This document shows, one piece after another, positions 1 to 8,922 of a DNA stretch of 64,000 nucleotides. Source of the DNA: Kordiimonas sp. SCSIO 12603. Lineage in GTDB: Bacteria > Pseudomonadota > Alphaproteobacteria > Sphingomonadales > Kordiimonadaceae. The stretch is from NCBI RefSeq assembly GCF_024398035.1, contig NZ_CP073748.1:735501-799500 (forward strand), given 5' to 3'. The position numbers and the translations under genes are program-made. Each line of letters begins with the position of its first letter. Within the stretch, counting starts at the first letter, position 1. The notes under the pieces are model-generated. The model had not been told where the DNA came from and did no database searches. It was given only the letters and a program-made list of their open reading frames with translations.

Positions 1-1584
1 ATCGGGCTTGAGTTAAACCCCGCGAAATTATGGCAGCTCAGGAAGCCAATCTTTGGTCTTGGTACGGCGCAGGTGGCCCTCAGTATTGCTGTCTTGATGG
101 CGGCAGGCATGATGATGGGGCACGGTTTCGCGGTGGCGTGTGCGGCTGCAGTGGCACTGGCGCTTTCTTCTACATCAACCGCTATGCAGGCCCTTGAAGA
201 ACGGGGGCTATCCAACACTACCGTGAGCCAGTCTTCCTTCTCAGTGCTGCTCTTTCAGGATTTGGCGGTGATTCCCATCCTCGCTTTTGTGCCGCTTCTT
301 GGAATGGGCGCGTCTGCTGAACCAACATCATATGAAGATGTGCTCAAAACATTTGGCGTGTTTGTAGGCTTTATCATCGGCGGTCGTTATTTGTTGCGGC
401 CTGTATTCCGTCTGATTGCAGAAACCAAAATTCGCGAGTTATTCACCGCGTTTTCTCTTCTGCTGGTTATCGGTTCCGGCCTCTTAATGGAAGCGGTAGA
501 TATTTCTATGGCGCTGGGGACGTTTCTTGCGGGTGTGCTGCTTGCAGAATCAGAATACAGGCACGAGTTGGAATTGAATATCGAACCGTTTAAAGGCTTG
601 CTTCTTGGCTTGTTCTTTATGGCGGTTGGTATGTCGGTGGATCTATCGATCTTGTTTGACAGACCACTGGTGATTCTCGCGGTTGTTGCTGGTTTCATGC
701 TGCTCAAAGGGATTGTGATTTACCATCTGGGTACAATGGCAGGGCTTACGCGGTCTGACCGTGTGTTATTCGCGCTTCTGCTGGCACAAGGTGGAGAGTT
801 TGCTTTTGTGGTGGTGGCGCTTATCCAGTCACTGGGAATTGTAGATGTAACATTTGCGAGTGAACTGGTGCTTATTGCATCACTATCAATGTTCATTACA
901 CCGTTCCTGCTGCTTCTTAATGAGAAAATCATCATGCCGCGCTTTAATATCAGTACGGTGCAGGAAAGTGATATCGAGCGGAATGAAGGCCATGTGATTA
1001 TCGCAGGCTATGGCAGGTTCGGGCAAATTGCCGGACGGGTGATGCTCTCCCGTAAAATCCCCGTAACAGTTATCGACCATGATCCAAACCATATTGAGTT
1101 CCTGCGCAAGTATGATTTCAAAGTGTTTTACGGTGATGCCACCCGTATTGATCTTCTTGAATCTGCGGGGGCTGATAAAGCCAAGCTTCTTATTCTTGCG
1201 ATGGATGATCAGACCGCTGTGCAAGAAACTGCTGCTATGGTGAAACGTTATTTCCCAGAACTACCTATTCTTGCGCGGGCCAGAAACCGGATGGATTTGA
1301 ACCGCCTGAAGATGGCGGGGGTGAAAGCAAGCAGACGGGAGACCTTCTCTTCCGCACTTGAGATTGCGGAGCTTGCGCTTGTGGAATTAGGTTACGGGGC
1401 GAGGGAAGCGCATCAAACGGTTCTTCGCTTCCGCCACTATGACGAAAAAAATATCGCGGGTGCTGCCGAGTTTATGGAAGATGAAAAATCCATGATCAAT
1501 TATGCAAAACGCACGCGCGCCCAGCTTGAAGAAGTTATGAGCAGTGATCAGGAAGAGCTTTCCAACTCTGATAAAGCTTGGTAA
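1..1584 (+). CDS. Kef-type K+/H+ antiporter (CPA2) with RCK domain, 5' truncated
   Basis: The reading frame is open from base 1, and its first residues (GLELNPAKLWQL) already match the membrane domain of KefB/KefC proteins, so the true start lies upstream of the window; the GTG at 73 is internal. About 527 residues are visible. Hydrophobic helices fill the first 300 or so residues, including the stretch ALLLAQGGEFAFVV typical of CPA2 antiporters. A cytoplasmic RCK/TrkA-N nucleotide-binding domain follows, with GYGRFGQ (GxGxxG fold) near base 1010 and an acidic strand end at VIDHD. The family exchanges K+ or Na+ for protons in the inner membrane and is gated by nucleotide or glutathione adducts. 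It is probably co-transcribed with the small gene 33 bp downstream. KefB versus KefC cannot be told apart. Confidence 0.9.
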   Translation: MGLELNPAKLWQLRKPIFGLGTAQVALSIAVLMAAGMMMGHGFAVACAAAVALALSSTSTAMQALEERGLSNTTVSQSSFSVLLFQDLAVIPILAFVPLLGMGASAEPTSYEDVLKTFGVFVGFIIGGRYLLRPVFRLIAETKIRELFTAFSLLLVIGSGLLMEAVDISMALGTFLAGVLLAESEYRHELELNIEPFKGLLLGLFFMAVGMSVDLSILFDRPLVILAVVAGFMLLKGIVIYHLGTMAGLTRSDRVLFALLLAQGGEFAFVVVALIQSLGIVDVTFASELVLIASLSMFITPFLLLLNEKIIMPRFNISTVQESDIERNEGHVIIAGYGRFGQIAGRVMLSRKIPVTVIDHDPNHIEFLRKYDFKVFYGDATRIDLLESAGADKAKLLILAMDDQTAVQETAAMVKRYFPELPILARARNRMDLNRLKMAGVKASRRETFSSALEIAELALVELGYGAREAHQTVLRFRHYDEKNIAGAAEFMEDEKSMINYAKRTRAQLEEVMSSDQEELSNSDKAW

Positions 1585-1617
1585 AGCCCTCGCGAAACTT
1601 ATTGAAAAGGATTCCTC

Positions 1618-1905
1618 ATGCGTAAGCTTGATGTAACAGTCTTGAAGAACGGTGAAACATTCCTGCACGGCACGTTTGATGTTGAGGATGGCGATTATGA
1701 AATCGTGAAGGGCTTGATGGACCAGGTTGATATGGATCACGGTCAGGCGGCTTCACTTCTCGCGGGCTTCATGCATGCAAAAGATGTTGGCAGTGTAACC
1801 GACGATATGGGCAAAATCGCTATGATCGCGACTGTCTACATGCTTGAGGCTGGTGAAACAGCTATCGAAATCCCGCTTGAAAGCGTTGAAGGCTTGCCTT
1901 CTTAG
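1618..1905 (+). CDS. Conserved-looking small protein, unknown function
   Basis: The 95-residue product is soluble and acidic, with no signal peptide, membrane segment or cysteine. An AAGGA ribosome site lies just before the ATG, and the gene follows the Kef-type antiporter by 33 bp in the same direction, so the two are likely one transcript. The sequence mixes a short beta-like N-terminus (LDVTVLKNGETFLHG) with a helical middle and an amphipathic C-terminus. I do not recognise a family. Its position suggests, but does not show, a role linked to the antiporter. Confidence 0.6.
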   Translation: MRKLDVTVLKNGETFLHGTFDVEDGDYEIVKGLMDQVDMDHGQAASLLAGFMHAKDVGSVTDDMGKIAMIATVYMLEAGETAIEIPLESVEGLPS

Positions 1906-1911
1906 GCGAGA

Positions 1912-2577
1912 TTAAAAAGGCTCTGGTGCTTCAAAAGTAACTTCTTCACCCGTACGCGGGTGAAAGAGCGTATATGTTTTAGCATGCAGCTGCAGGCGAT
2001 CTGCCCCATCATGGGCTTCACCTTCCGCATACAGATTATCACCAAGAATAGCATGCCCCAGAACCAGCGAGTGAACGCGCAGTTGGTGCGAACGGCCTGT
2101 AATAGGTGTGAACTGAACACGGGTGGCTTTTTCTTCCCGTTCCAGCACTTTCCAGTGAGTTACTGCTTTTTTCCCACGCTCATAACATACCATCTGTTTC
2201 GGGCGATTTGGCCAATCGCAAATAAGCGGTTCATCTACCGTACCTTCTTCACCGTCAAGATGGCCAAAAAGGCGGGCAATATATGTTTTACCTGTTTTCC
2301 TGCGCTCAAATTGTTTGCTGATATGTACATGGGCTTCTTTATTAAGCGCCATGATAATCACACCAGATGTTTCCATATCAAGGCGGTGAACAATAGTAGC
2401 CGTTGGGTATTTTTCCGCGGCGCGTGATGCCAGACAATCAGAAAGATATTCATACCGCCCCGGTACCGTCAGGATGCCGCTCGGTTTATTAAGCACAAGG
2501 ATATCCTCATCGGCGTAGATAACGTCGAGATATGGTTCCATCGGCGGATGATATTCACTGAGTGTATGCAAATTCAT
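1912..2577 (-). CDS. rluA: RluA-type pseudouridine synthase
   Basis: The 221-residue product matches E. coli RluA (about 219 residues) almost end to end as I recall it. It has the catalytic motif VHRLDMETSGV with the active-site Asp, the LICDWPNRPKQ segment, and the RSHQLRVH motif near the C-terminus. RluA converts U746 of 23S rRNA and U32 of several tRNAs to pseudouridine. No extra S4 domain is present, which fits RluA rather than RluC or RluD. The gene converges on the small unknown gene (stops 6 bp apart) and lies downstream of the M16 peptidase gene on the same strand, separated by a terminator, so it probably has its own promoter. Confidence 0.92.
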   Translation of the reverse strand: MNLHTLSEYHPPMEPYLDVIYADEDILVLNKPSGILTVPGRYEYLSDCLASRAAEKYPTATIVHRLDMETSGVIIMALNKEAHVHISKQFERRKTGKTYIARLFGHLDGEEGTVDEPLICDWPNRPKQMVCYERGKKAVTHWKVLEREEKATRVQFTPITGRSHQLRVHSLVLGHAILGDNLYAEGEAHDGADRLQLHAKTYTLFHPRTGEEVTFEAPEPF

Positions 2578-2618
2578 GGGGCGGGGTTTAACGGGGTTTT
2601 ATGCTGAGCACAACAAAA

Positions 2619-2640
2619 AAGGCCGGGATACCCCGGCCTT
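2619..2640 (-). terminator. Rho-independent terminator of the M16 peptidase gene
   Basis: A 9-bp GC-rich stem (AAGGCCGGG / CCCGGCCTT) with a 4-nt loop is followed on the minus strand by six T residues. It lies about 27 bp after the stop codon of the peptidase gene. Confidence 0.85.
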
Positions 2641-2666
2641 CCTGTGTTTTCTATAAAAAGCTTTGG

Positions 2667-5567
2667 TTATTCAGAAGTTGGGTTCAGAAGAACCGGATCA
2701 CCAAAACCAAGCTCCTTAAGGCGTTCCATCTGAGTAGATGCATCACCCACAATCACATAGTGCATTGCTTGCGGGCGGATATAATCTGTAGCCAGCTTCT
2801 GGATATCATCCACTGTTACACCTTCCAGATAATTAGCACGCTGCTGTGCATAATCCGATGGCAGGCCAAATACGCTGATGCTGCGGAGCATGCCCAGTTT
2901 TGCACCTTGGGTTTCAAAAGCACGTGTCTGGCTTTTTGAAAGGAAGCTTTTGGTTACACCCAGATCTTTATCTGTGAAGGTCGAACCATAATTAGTGAGA
3001 ATATCTTTCACCAAATCTGTTGCTTCAAGTGTCACATTTGAACGTACACCGGAACCGATCTGGAAGAAGCCGTTGGTTTTACTGCCTTGGAACCCTGAGC
3101 GGATACCGTAAGTATAGCCTTTGCCTTCACGAAGTTCTTGTGTGAGGCGAGAGGCGAAACCGCCGCCGCCAAGGATATAGTTCATTACCGTTGCTGGGTA
3201 CAGTTCAGTGTCACCCGCTTTAGGGCCGGAGTAACCAAAGCGCAGAACTGATTGTTTCGCACCAGGAACGTTATAGAAGTATACTTTGGATTCTGATGGA
3301 TCAGCTGCCATTGCGTAGCTTGGAATGCTTACTTCTTTTGCCGCCCAATCAGTGCCGAGACGTGCTGCTGCCGCTTTCACTTCAGCGTCTGTTACAGCAC
3401 CAACCACATGTAGTTTTGCAACAGATGGTGAAATGTTTGCTGCGTAGAAAGCTTTAAGATCATCAAGTGTGATGTTTGTAAGCGTATCAGCGGAGCCCAT
3501 GATGTTGCGGGACAGGATGTTATTTTCCCCATAAACAATCTTACCAAATTCCTCAGCAGCGATTGCATTCGGGTTTGATTTCGCCTGTGTCAGCTGGCTG
3601 TCGATCCGCAATTTCGCCAGATCAAACTCCTCAGCATCCCAGCGAGGCTCTAACATCATCTCAGCGACAATTGCCATCACTGCATCAAAGTTGCGGGAAA
3701 GAGTTTCACCGCGCAGACGAATGCTTTCACTACCTGCAGAAATATTCACGGAGGCACCAAGGGATTGCAGTGCTTTTTCAAGCTCTGCTGTTGTGCGGTT
3801 AGCTGTACCTTTATTCATCATTTCTGCAACAAGGTTGGCAGTGCCTGCTTTCTCAAACGTATCAAGTAGCTGGCCACCTTCAATTGTCAGGTCAAATTGA
3901 ACAACCGGAATTTCACGGTCCTCAATGCCGTAAACCGTCAGACCGTTATCCATGCCTGCTTCCCAAAGTGTTGGTGCTTTAACAACAGGTGTTTCACCAT
4001 ATGGCGGTTCAACGGAACGGTCGAAGGAGGAAGGTGTTTTTTCGTAAGTGGCAACCACGTTCGGATCAACAGCTTGTTCTGCGCCCTGAACGATTTTTTC
4101 TTCCACCACATTCGCCAGTTCAGCACCTGCAAGCGCAAGTTCTTTCTGGCCTTTAGGTACAAAGCTTGTGGCTACAAACGGCTGACCTTTGATGTATTTA
4201 TTATACACCCGCATTACGTCTTCTTTGGTTACGCCTTTAATACGTGCAAGGTCTGTATCAATATAGCCTGGGTCACCAAGGTACACATCATACTGTGCAA
4301 GCTGGAAACCTTTACCGAGCACACTTTGGATACCACTGTAGAAATCTACCTCGGCCTGCGTTTTGATACGGTTCAGATCAGCGTCTTTGATGCCGTCTGC
4401 TTCAAATTTAGCAAAGGCCTCATCAATAGCTGTTTTCACATCATCCAGTTTCGTGCCCGGGTTCGCGCGTACGCCCAAAGTCATCTGTCCAGCTACTTCA
4501 GATTCGTATGGGAACATAAAGAGTGTGCTTGTTAGTTTCTTATCATCAATCAGCACTTTGTTAAGAGGAGCATCCTTGCCCTCCGTCAGCAAGCTATTAA
4601 GAACCGCAAGCGGGTAGCTATCAGCATCATAAACGGGCACTGTTGGCCAAGTCATTGTTAGTTGCGGCAGGCGCGCAAAGTTATCTTCCCAATAATAGCT
4701 CTTGGTTTCAGGAAGCACACCAGGTTGCCTTGGCTGTTTTTCAACATCCTCACCGCGTGGGATTTCACCAAAATATTTCTCAACCCATTCTTTGGCCTGT
4801 TCAACATCGAAATCACCAGAGATGGTAAGTGTTACGTTGTTTGGCACATACCAGCGGCGGAAGAATTCTTTCACATCTTCCAGTGTTGCCGCGTCTAGGT
4901 CTTCAAGGGAACCGATTACTTGCCAGTTATAGGGGTGGCCTTCCGGATAAAGTGCTTTGTCTGTCACATACTGTGAATGGCCGTATGGGCGGTTATCAAC
5001 GCTCTGACGTTTTTCGTTTTTAACAACCTGCTTTTCTTTGGCGAGCACAGGGTCAGTCACAGTATTAATGAACCAGCCCAGTTTATCCGCTTCTGCCCAG
5101 ATCATTTTTTCAAGCGCGTCTTTAGGTACTGTCTGGAAATAATTGGTGCGGTCTCGGCTTGTGGAACCGTTGGCACCAGACCCGCCGATACGAGCGCTCA
5201 TCTGATCAAGACCACCTTTGCCGAGGTTTTCAGATTCAAGGAACAGCAGATGCTCAAAAAGATGCGCAAAACCAGTGCGGCCTTCTTTCTCACGCGCTGA
5301 ACCAACATGGGCGGTGAGTGCAACCGCAACAACCGGGTCTGAACGGTCAATATGGAGAATGGTTTTAAGACCGTTATCCAGCGTGAAGGTTTCGTAAGCT
5401 ACAAGTGTATCAGATTTAACATCCGCCGCTGTTTCTGCCCCTGCTGGTGTTTTGTTTTGTGAGCTTGTTTGTGCATCCCCACATGCTGCAAGAGTGAAAA
5501 TACCTGCTGCGATCGTGGCTGATTTTAGCATAGTGCTGGCATTCAGCACGTTCATAAGCTGTTTCAC
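2667..5567 (-). CDS. M16 family zinc metallopeptidase, lipoprotein
   Basis: The 966-residue protein begins with a lipoprotein signal: a hydrophobic stretch ending in the lipobox LAAC, with the modified Cys at residue 29. It should therefore be anchored in the periplasm. The N-terminal M16 domain has the inverted zinc motif HLFEH (His102, Glu105, His106) and a downstream Glu in VVKNEKRQ as the likely third ligand. A second M16-like half follows from about residue 530 without an HxxEH motif, as is usual for the inactive partner domain of pitrilysin/insulinase-type proteases. These enzymes degrade short peptides inside a closed clamshell. The gene stands alone with a terminator downstream, and the next gene upstream is divergent. 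Confidence 0.92.
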   Translation of the reverse strand: MKQLMNVLNASTMLKSATIAAGIFTLAACGDAQTSSQNKTPAGAETAADVKSDTLVAYETFTLDNGLKTILHIDRSDPVVAVALTAHVGSAREKEGRTGFAHLFEHLLFLESENLGKGGLDQMSARIGGSGANGSTSRDRTNYFQTVPKDALEKMIWAEADKLGWFINTVTDPVLAKEKQVVKNEKRQSVDNRPYGHSQYVTDKALYPEGHPYNWQVIGSLEDLDAATLEDVKEFFRRWYVPNNVTLTISGDFDVEQAKEWVEKYFGEIPRGEDVEKQPRQPGVLPETKSYYWEDNFARLPQLTMTWPTVPVYDADSYPLAVLNSLLTEGKDAPLNKVLIDDKKLTSTLFMFPYESEVAGQMTLGVRANPGTKLDDVKTAIDEAFAKFEADGIKDADLNRIKTQAEVDFYSGIQSVLGKGFQLAQYDVYLGDPGYIDTDLARIKGVTKEDVMRVYNKYIKGQPFVATSFVPKGQKELALAGAELANVVEEKIVQGAEQAVDPNVVATYEKTPSSFDRSVEPPYGETPVVKAPTLWEAGMDNGLTVYGIEDREIPVVQFDLTIEGGQLLDTFEKAGTANLVAEMMNKGTANRTTAELEKALQSLGASVNISAGSESIRLRGETLSRNFDAVMAIVAEMMLEPRWDAEEFDLAKLRIDSQLTQAKSNPNAIAAEEFGKIVYGENNILSRNIMGSADTLTNITLDDLKAFYAANISPSVAKLHVVGAVTDAEVKAAAARLGTDWAAKEVSIPSYAMAADPSESKVYFYNVPGAKQSVLRFGYSGPKAGDTELYPATVMNYILGGGGFASRLTQELREGKGYTYGIRSGFQGSKTNGFFQIGSGVRSNVTLEATDLVKDILTNYGSTFTDKDLGVTKSFLSKSQTRAFETQGAKLGMLRSISVFGLPSDYAQQRANYLEGVTVDDIQKLATDYIRPQAMHYVIVGDASTQMERLKELGFGDPVLLNPTSE

Positions 5568-5861
5568 GTTGTCCTCCCAATGAAACTATTTGGCATAATT
5601 TCTAAGAGATGCATCAAGGTGGCGCCAGCAGAAAAACAAAATTGTTACTATGGTTTAGGGCATGATTAGGTCCGAATTCTCAATTCTGTTACCTCAAAAG
5701 ACAAATTTAGCTCTGTTTGTCTTCCTTATTTGATGCAAATCAATTTCTAGTTGGGTGTTTCTTGGTTTTAACAAACCGCAGCTACAGGGAAGCAGTGGTT
5801 TTGCAAAGTTTATCAGCCGCTACTGTAGGCATTGGGGGCAAAGATATGAACGAGGTGTTGT

Positions 5862-7199
5862 ATGGAGGGATCAATTCTTCAAGGCGGTGCTGATTTGCAT
5901 AGCATTGAAAGCACAATCGATAAATTGATAGCTGGTAATTTTTCAGAAGTGCCAGAAGGTACATGTGCAATTACACGAAAGCTGAAGCAGTTGGCAGACA
6001 CCAACGTGGCACGGGTTGCGCGCAACCTTGAACGTACGGTTGATATGTCAATCACCGCAAACAAAGGTGTTTCTGGTGTTGCGGAAATGATGAGGGAAAT
6101 CCGTGAGGTGGATTATCAGTCGCAGAGCATTGCGGCAGCGGTGGAAGAATTAGCAGTATCTGTCCATAATATTTCAGATTCGTCCGCCCAGGCTGCAGAA
6201 GAAGTAAGCTACGTTGCGGAAAGTGCGGCAACTGGTATGGATGCCGCAACGAATGCTAAGCAGACGATGGAAGAAATAAGTTCCGCCGTAAAAGAAGCAG
6301 CTGGCAAGGTACAGCAACTATCAGCCGCATCTGAACAGATCGGTACGATTGTTAAGGAAATCGAGGATATAGCCAAGCAAACTAACCTTTTGGCCCTGAA
6401 TGCAACGATTGAAGCTGCGCGTGCAGGAGAAGCGGGTAAAGGGTTTGCGGTTGTTGCTTCAGAAGTGAAAAATCTTGCGAACCAGACAGCTACGTCTACC
6501 GTGAATATCCGTGACCGAATTGAAAACCTGAGAGCTGAAATGACGGGTATTGTTTCAAGCATGCAGGAAGGTGAAAATAAAGCGTCACAGGGCCAGCAGG
6601 TTATTGCCAAATCTGCTGATGAAATGGTGCGAATTTCCCAGCAGGTTGATGTGGTAAATGGCCGTATTCAGGAAATTACCGATATTCTTGGCCAACAATC
6701 TGAAGCTTCGCAGGAGGTATCAAGCGGGGTTACCACAATAGCTCGGATGAGTACCCAGAATGTAAACACTGTGGAACAGGTGATTGGTGTACTTGAAGAA
6801 ACTGAAGCCCCAATTATGGAAGCCATCAATGATCTGGTTGCCCGCGGCGGGAAAACAGCAACAGTTTATGCAGCAAAATCTGATCATATGATCTGGATGC
6901 GAAAACTGGCTCAGATGCTTGCAGGCCGAGCTATTCTTGAGCCAACAGAACTTGCAGACCACCGTAGTTGCCGTATGGGGAAATGGTATGAAAACCAGAC
7001 TGACCCGAGGTTTACAAACTTACCTGAATGGCGGGAAATTCTTGAACCACATCGGCTTGTTCATGCGCGAGGTATTCAGGCAGCAAAACTTTATAAGCAA
7101 GGAGATTTAGAAGGCGCTATTCAGGCGGTGCGAGAGGCCAATGATGCTTCTTCTGAGGTTATGCGGCTTCTTTCTGTAATCGGGCGAAAGTCTAAATAA
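5862..7199 (+). CDS. Soluble methyl-accepting chemotaxis protein with C-terminal CZB domain
   Basis: The 445-residue protein has no transmembrane segment or signal peptide. The signalling domain (about residues 80-300) holds the hairpin tip [20 protein letters not shown], which contacts CheA and CheW. The C-terminal part is a chemoreceptor zinc-binding (CZB) domain, with likely zinc ligands His342, Cys370 (in CRMGKWY), His397 and His401 (PHRLVH). The layout is like Helicobacter TlpD, a cytosolic receptor for oxidative stress or hypochlorous acid, in which the CZB cysteine senses oxidants. The start is supported by GAGGT just upstream. A terminator follows. The gene is divergent from the M16 peptidase gene; no other chemotaxis gene is in the window. 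Confidence 0.92.
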   Translation: MEGSILQGGADLHSIESTIDKLIAGNFSEVPEGTCAITRKLKQLADTNVARVARNLERTVDMSITANKGVSGVAEMMREIREVDYQSQSIAAAVEELAVSVHNISDSSAQAAEEVSYVAESAATGMDAATNAKQTMEEISSAVKEAAGKVQQLSAASEQIGTIVKEIEDIAKQTNLLALNATIEAARAGEAGKGFAVVASEVKNLANQTATSTVNIRDRIENLRAEMTGIVSSMQEGENKASQGQQVIAKSADEMVRISQQVDVVNGRIQEITDILGQQSEASQEVSSGVTTIARMSTQNVNTVEQVIGVLEETEAPIMEAINDLVARGGKTATVYAAKSDHMIWMRKLAQMLAGRAILEPTELADHRSCRMGKWYENQTDPRFTNLPEWREILEPHRLVHARGIQAAKLYKQGDLEGAIQAVREANDASSEVMRLLSVIGRKSK

Positions 7200-7219
7200 A
7201 CCATATAATACAACAGTGT

Positions 7220-7255
7220 ACATAAAGCAGTGGCATTTTTGCCGCTGTTTTATGT
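7220..7255 (+). terminator. Terminator after the chemoreceptor gene
   Basis: A 15-bp imperfect stem (ACATAAAGCAGTGGC paired with GCCGCTGTTTTATGT, with G-T pairs) encloses a T-rich loop and begins 20 bp after the stop codon. Confidence 0.6.
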
Positions 7256-7352
7256 TTGGTTAACAAGCGTGACGGGCGTCACGATACAATCTTAGAACCT
7301 ATGGTATCCACAATTCGTTGTTTTGTGCCTGTATGCGCAAGAGGGGAACTTT

Positions 7353-8165
7353 ATGTGTGATATATTAGAAGCCATTATTATCGCATCCGATAAGGTGGAA
7401 TCTGCGCATATTCGTCAGGCTATAAAAGAACGCCTTATCCTTCACAAGCAAAGTTATCGCCAAATAGAACATGGTTATAATACGCTCACGGTTTCCAAAC
7501 AGGATTTGGATGTCCTTAAAGTGTTCCTCCATGGCTGGAGTGTGCTTTATAATAGTGACCTTGCATTAGCTGGCATTACCAACCGCCTTACTATGGTGCT
7601 TCATGAACAGCCTACCGGTAAAGCAGAAAGCCATATACTGGATGCCATTATCCAGCTGAATTCTTCCATGGATGATGCGCGAAATGGTTCCATGACCAAC
7701 CACCGCCTTTTTAGAACTATGGCAAACACTGTTTGTGCGGGGGAAAGCTGGGCCCAGCCAGATGCTTTGTGTGCTGCTGTGCATGAATTTAAAGCGTGGC
7801 GTGATGCTATTTGTGTTGTGGCAAAAGATATTGAGCTCGGGTTAATGGCTGAGCTTGTTCATATGGTGCATATGCAAGGGCTTTTTCAGGCAATTATTGA
7901 TAAATTGGGGGATTGGTTGCAGGCCCATTACGGGTGGGAAGAAGAGCAAGTTCACGAAAGTCTAGCATGGATTAACCACCAACTTACCACCATTATCCCA
8001 TTGCATTTAGTGAACCTTCAAACAGCCATTAATAGTTATGGAGCGGCATCTGGCAAAACCTGGAATGTGGATATGTTCCATGAAGTGTTTGATGCATATT
8101 CCGGGCATCAGGCTGCCATTGTGAATGCACTGACACAGCGAATGGCAATCAGTGAAGCTGCTTAA
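7353..8165 (+). CDS. His-rich alpha-helical protein, paralogue 1, unknown function
   Basis: The 270-residue protein is predicted mostly helical, soluble and unusually rich in His. The ATG at 7353 is chosen over an in-frame ATG-like start at 7323 because GAGGGG sits 6 nt before it. It is a clear paralogue of the protein at 8923: both share NRL[TS]..[LV]HE, LDAI..LN, a His near [LF]..[LF]..MA, a W in F[K]xW, and YGWE.....SLAWI. Residues conserved in both and suited to metal binding are His60, His84, Glu85, His170 and His218. The spacing of His and Glu over five or six helices recalls heme-oxygenase-like or TenA-like diiron folds, but that is an inference. I do not recognise a named family. Confidence 0.7.
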   Translation: MCDILEAIIIASDKVESAHIRQAIKERLILHKQSYRQIEHGYNTLTVSKQDLDVLKVFLHGWSVLYNSDLALAGITNRLTMVLHEQPTGKAESHILDAIIQLNSSMDDARNGSMTNHRLFRTMANTVCAGESWAQPDALCAAVHEFKAWRDAICVVAKDIELGLMAELVHMVHMQGLFQAIIDKLGDWLQAHYGWEEEQVHESLAWINHQLTTIIPLHLVNLQTAINSYGAASGKTWNVDMFHEVFDAYSGHQAAIVNALTQRMAISEAA

Positions 8166-8205
8166 GGTGTAAGGGAAGCTATCAAGCAAGCGAGACAGCT
8201 TCCCA

Positions 8206-8247
8206 ACCCTTTTTCATCAGGGTACTGCGAGGAATATGAAAAAGGGT
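8206..8247. terminator. Bidirectional terminator between convergent genes
   Basis: A perfect 12-bp stem (ACCCTTTTTCAT at 8206-8217, ATGAAAAAGGGT at 8236-8247) encloses an 18-nt loop between two converging genes. A second perfect 8-bp stem (GGGAAGCT / AGCTTCCC, 8173-8204) lies just before it on the side of the plus-strand gene. Confidence 0.55.
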
Positions 8248-8254
8248 GATAATT

Positions 8255-8653
8255 CTAGTGTTTGAAAAGATCTTCCGCGCAGCTACTGTTCAGCAAGCGG
8301 CTTTCATATTTTTCAATCTCTCTGGCAAGCTGTACCACTTTTCCTTCTTCAAACTTGATATCGAGCTGCGATACGAGGCTATCATTCTGTTCCAGCATGG
8401 CTTCCAGCTTAATAAGCATGCTTTTGGCTTCAAGGATATCAGCAGCAAGCGTTGGTTTTGAAAGCTCAAATAGTTCAACCAGCTTTTGGTGTTCAGTAAC
8501 ACTGGTTGAAAGATATAGCTCATTAAGCTTTCTGAAGACTTCGCCAATTTTAGCTACTCGTAATTCAAATTTTGCTTCAAGTGTGCCGACGCTTTCTTCA
8601 CGGGCGATGGTATCACGTGCTGTCGATTGTGTGCTTTCAAACGAATAGTGCAT
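8255..8653 (-). CDS. Small coiled-coil protein, unknown function
   Basis: The 132-residue product is almost wholly helical, with heptad-like Leu/Ile spacing, charged surface residues, no signal peptide and one Cys near the end. The ATG at 8653 is chosen because AAGGA lies 7-8 nt upstream; a GTG two codons earlier is too close to that site. An overlapping open frame on the plus strand lacks these properties. The gene sits between two paralogous His-rich genes but on the opposite strand. The size and helical content recall small flagellar or secretion chaperones, but no motif supports this. Confidence 0.55.
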   Translation of the reverse strand: MHYSFESTQSTARDTIAREESVGTLEAKFELRVAKIGEVFRKLNELYLSTSVTEHQKLVELFELSKPTLAADILEAKSMLIKLEAMLEQNDSLVSQLDIKFEEGKVVQLAREIEKYESRLLNSSCAEDLFKH

Positions 8654-8827
8654 GATCACTTTCCTTATATGATTGAATAAGCAGCTATGACCTTACAGGT
8701 GGTTTAAGTTTTGAAAAGCGAATAATATCAAACAATAACATTTGAAAATTCGATATAAAAACATTTACCACTCAAGAAAGCTGAAAAACCCCCGACCGAG
8801 CGCTCCTCAGTCAGGCACCCTAAGGTA

Positions 8828-8853
8828 ATAGTCGTGATCTTAATCACGACTAT
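8828..8853. promoter_or_regulatory. Perfect 11-bp inverted repeat upstream of the second His-rich gene
   Basis: ATAGTCGTGAT, a CTTA loop and ATCACGACTAT form a perfect palindrome 70 bp before the start at 8923. No T tract follows it, so it reads better as an operator or a 5' leader hairpin than as a terminator. What binds it cannot be told. Confidence 0.45.
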
Positions 8854-8922
8854 AGGTGTAATTTTATGATATTTATGGGTGCATTAAAGAGGTGCAGTAA
8901 TTTATCAAATTGGGGGGTAAAG

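Noticed and set aside
3897-4535. 212-codon plus-strand frame inside the M16 peptidase gene
   Set aside because: The Cys/Phe-rich product is typical of antisense translation, and the minus strand codes for an unmistakable M16 protease.
8262-8648. Plus-strand open frame opposite the coiled-coil gene
   Set aside because: Its Ser-rich product looks like the antisense of a helical protein, and only the minus-strand frame has a ribosome site.
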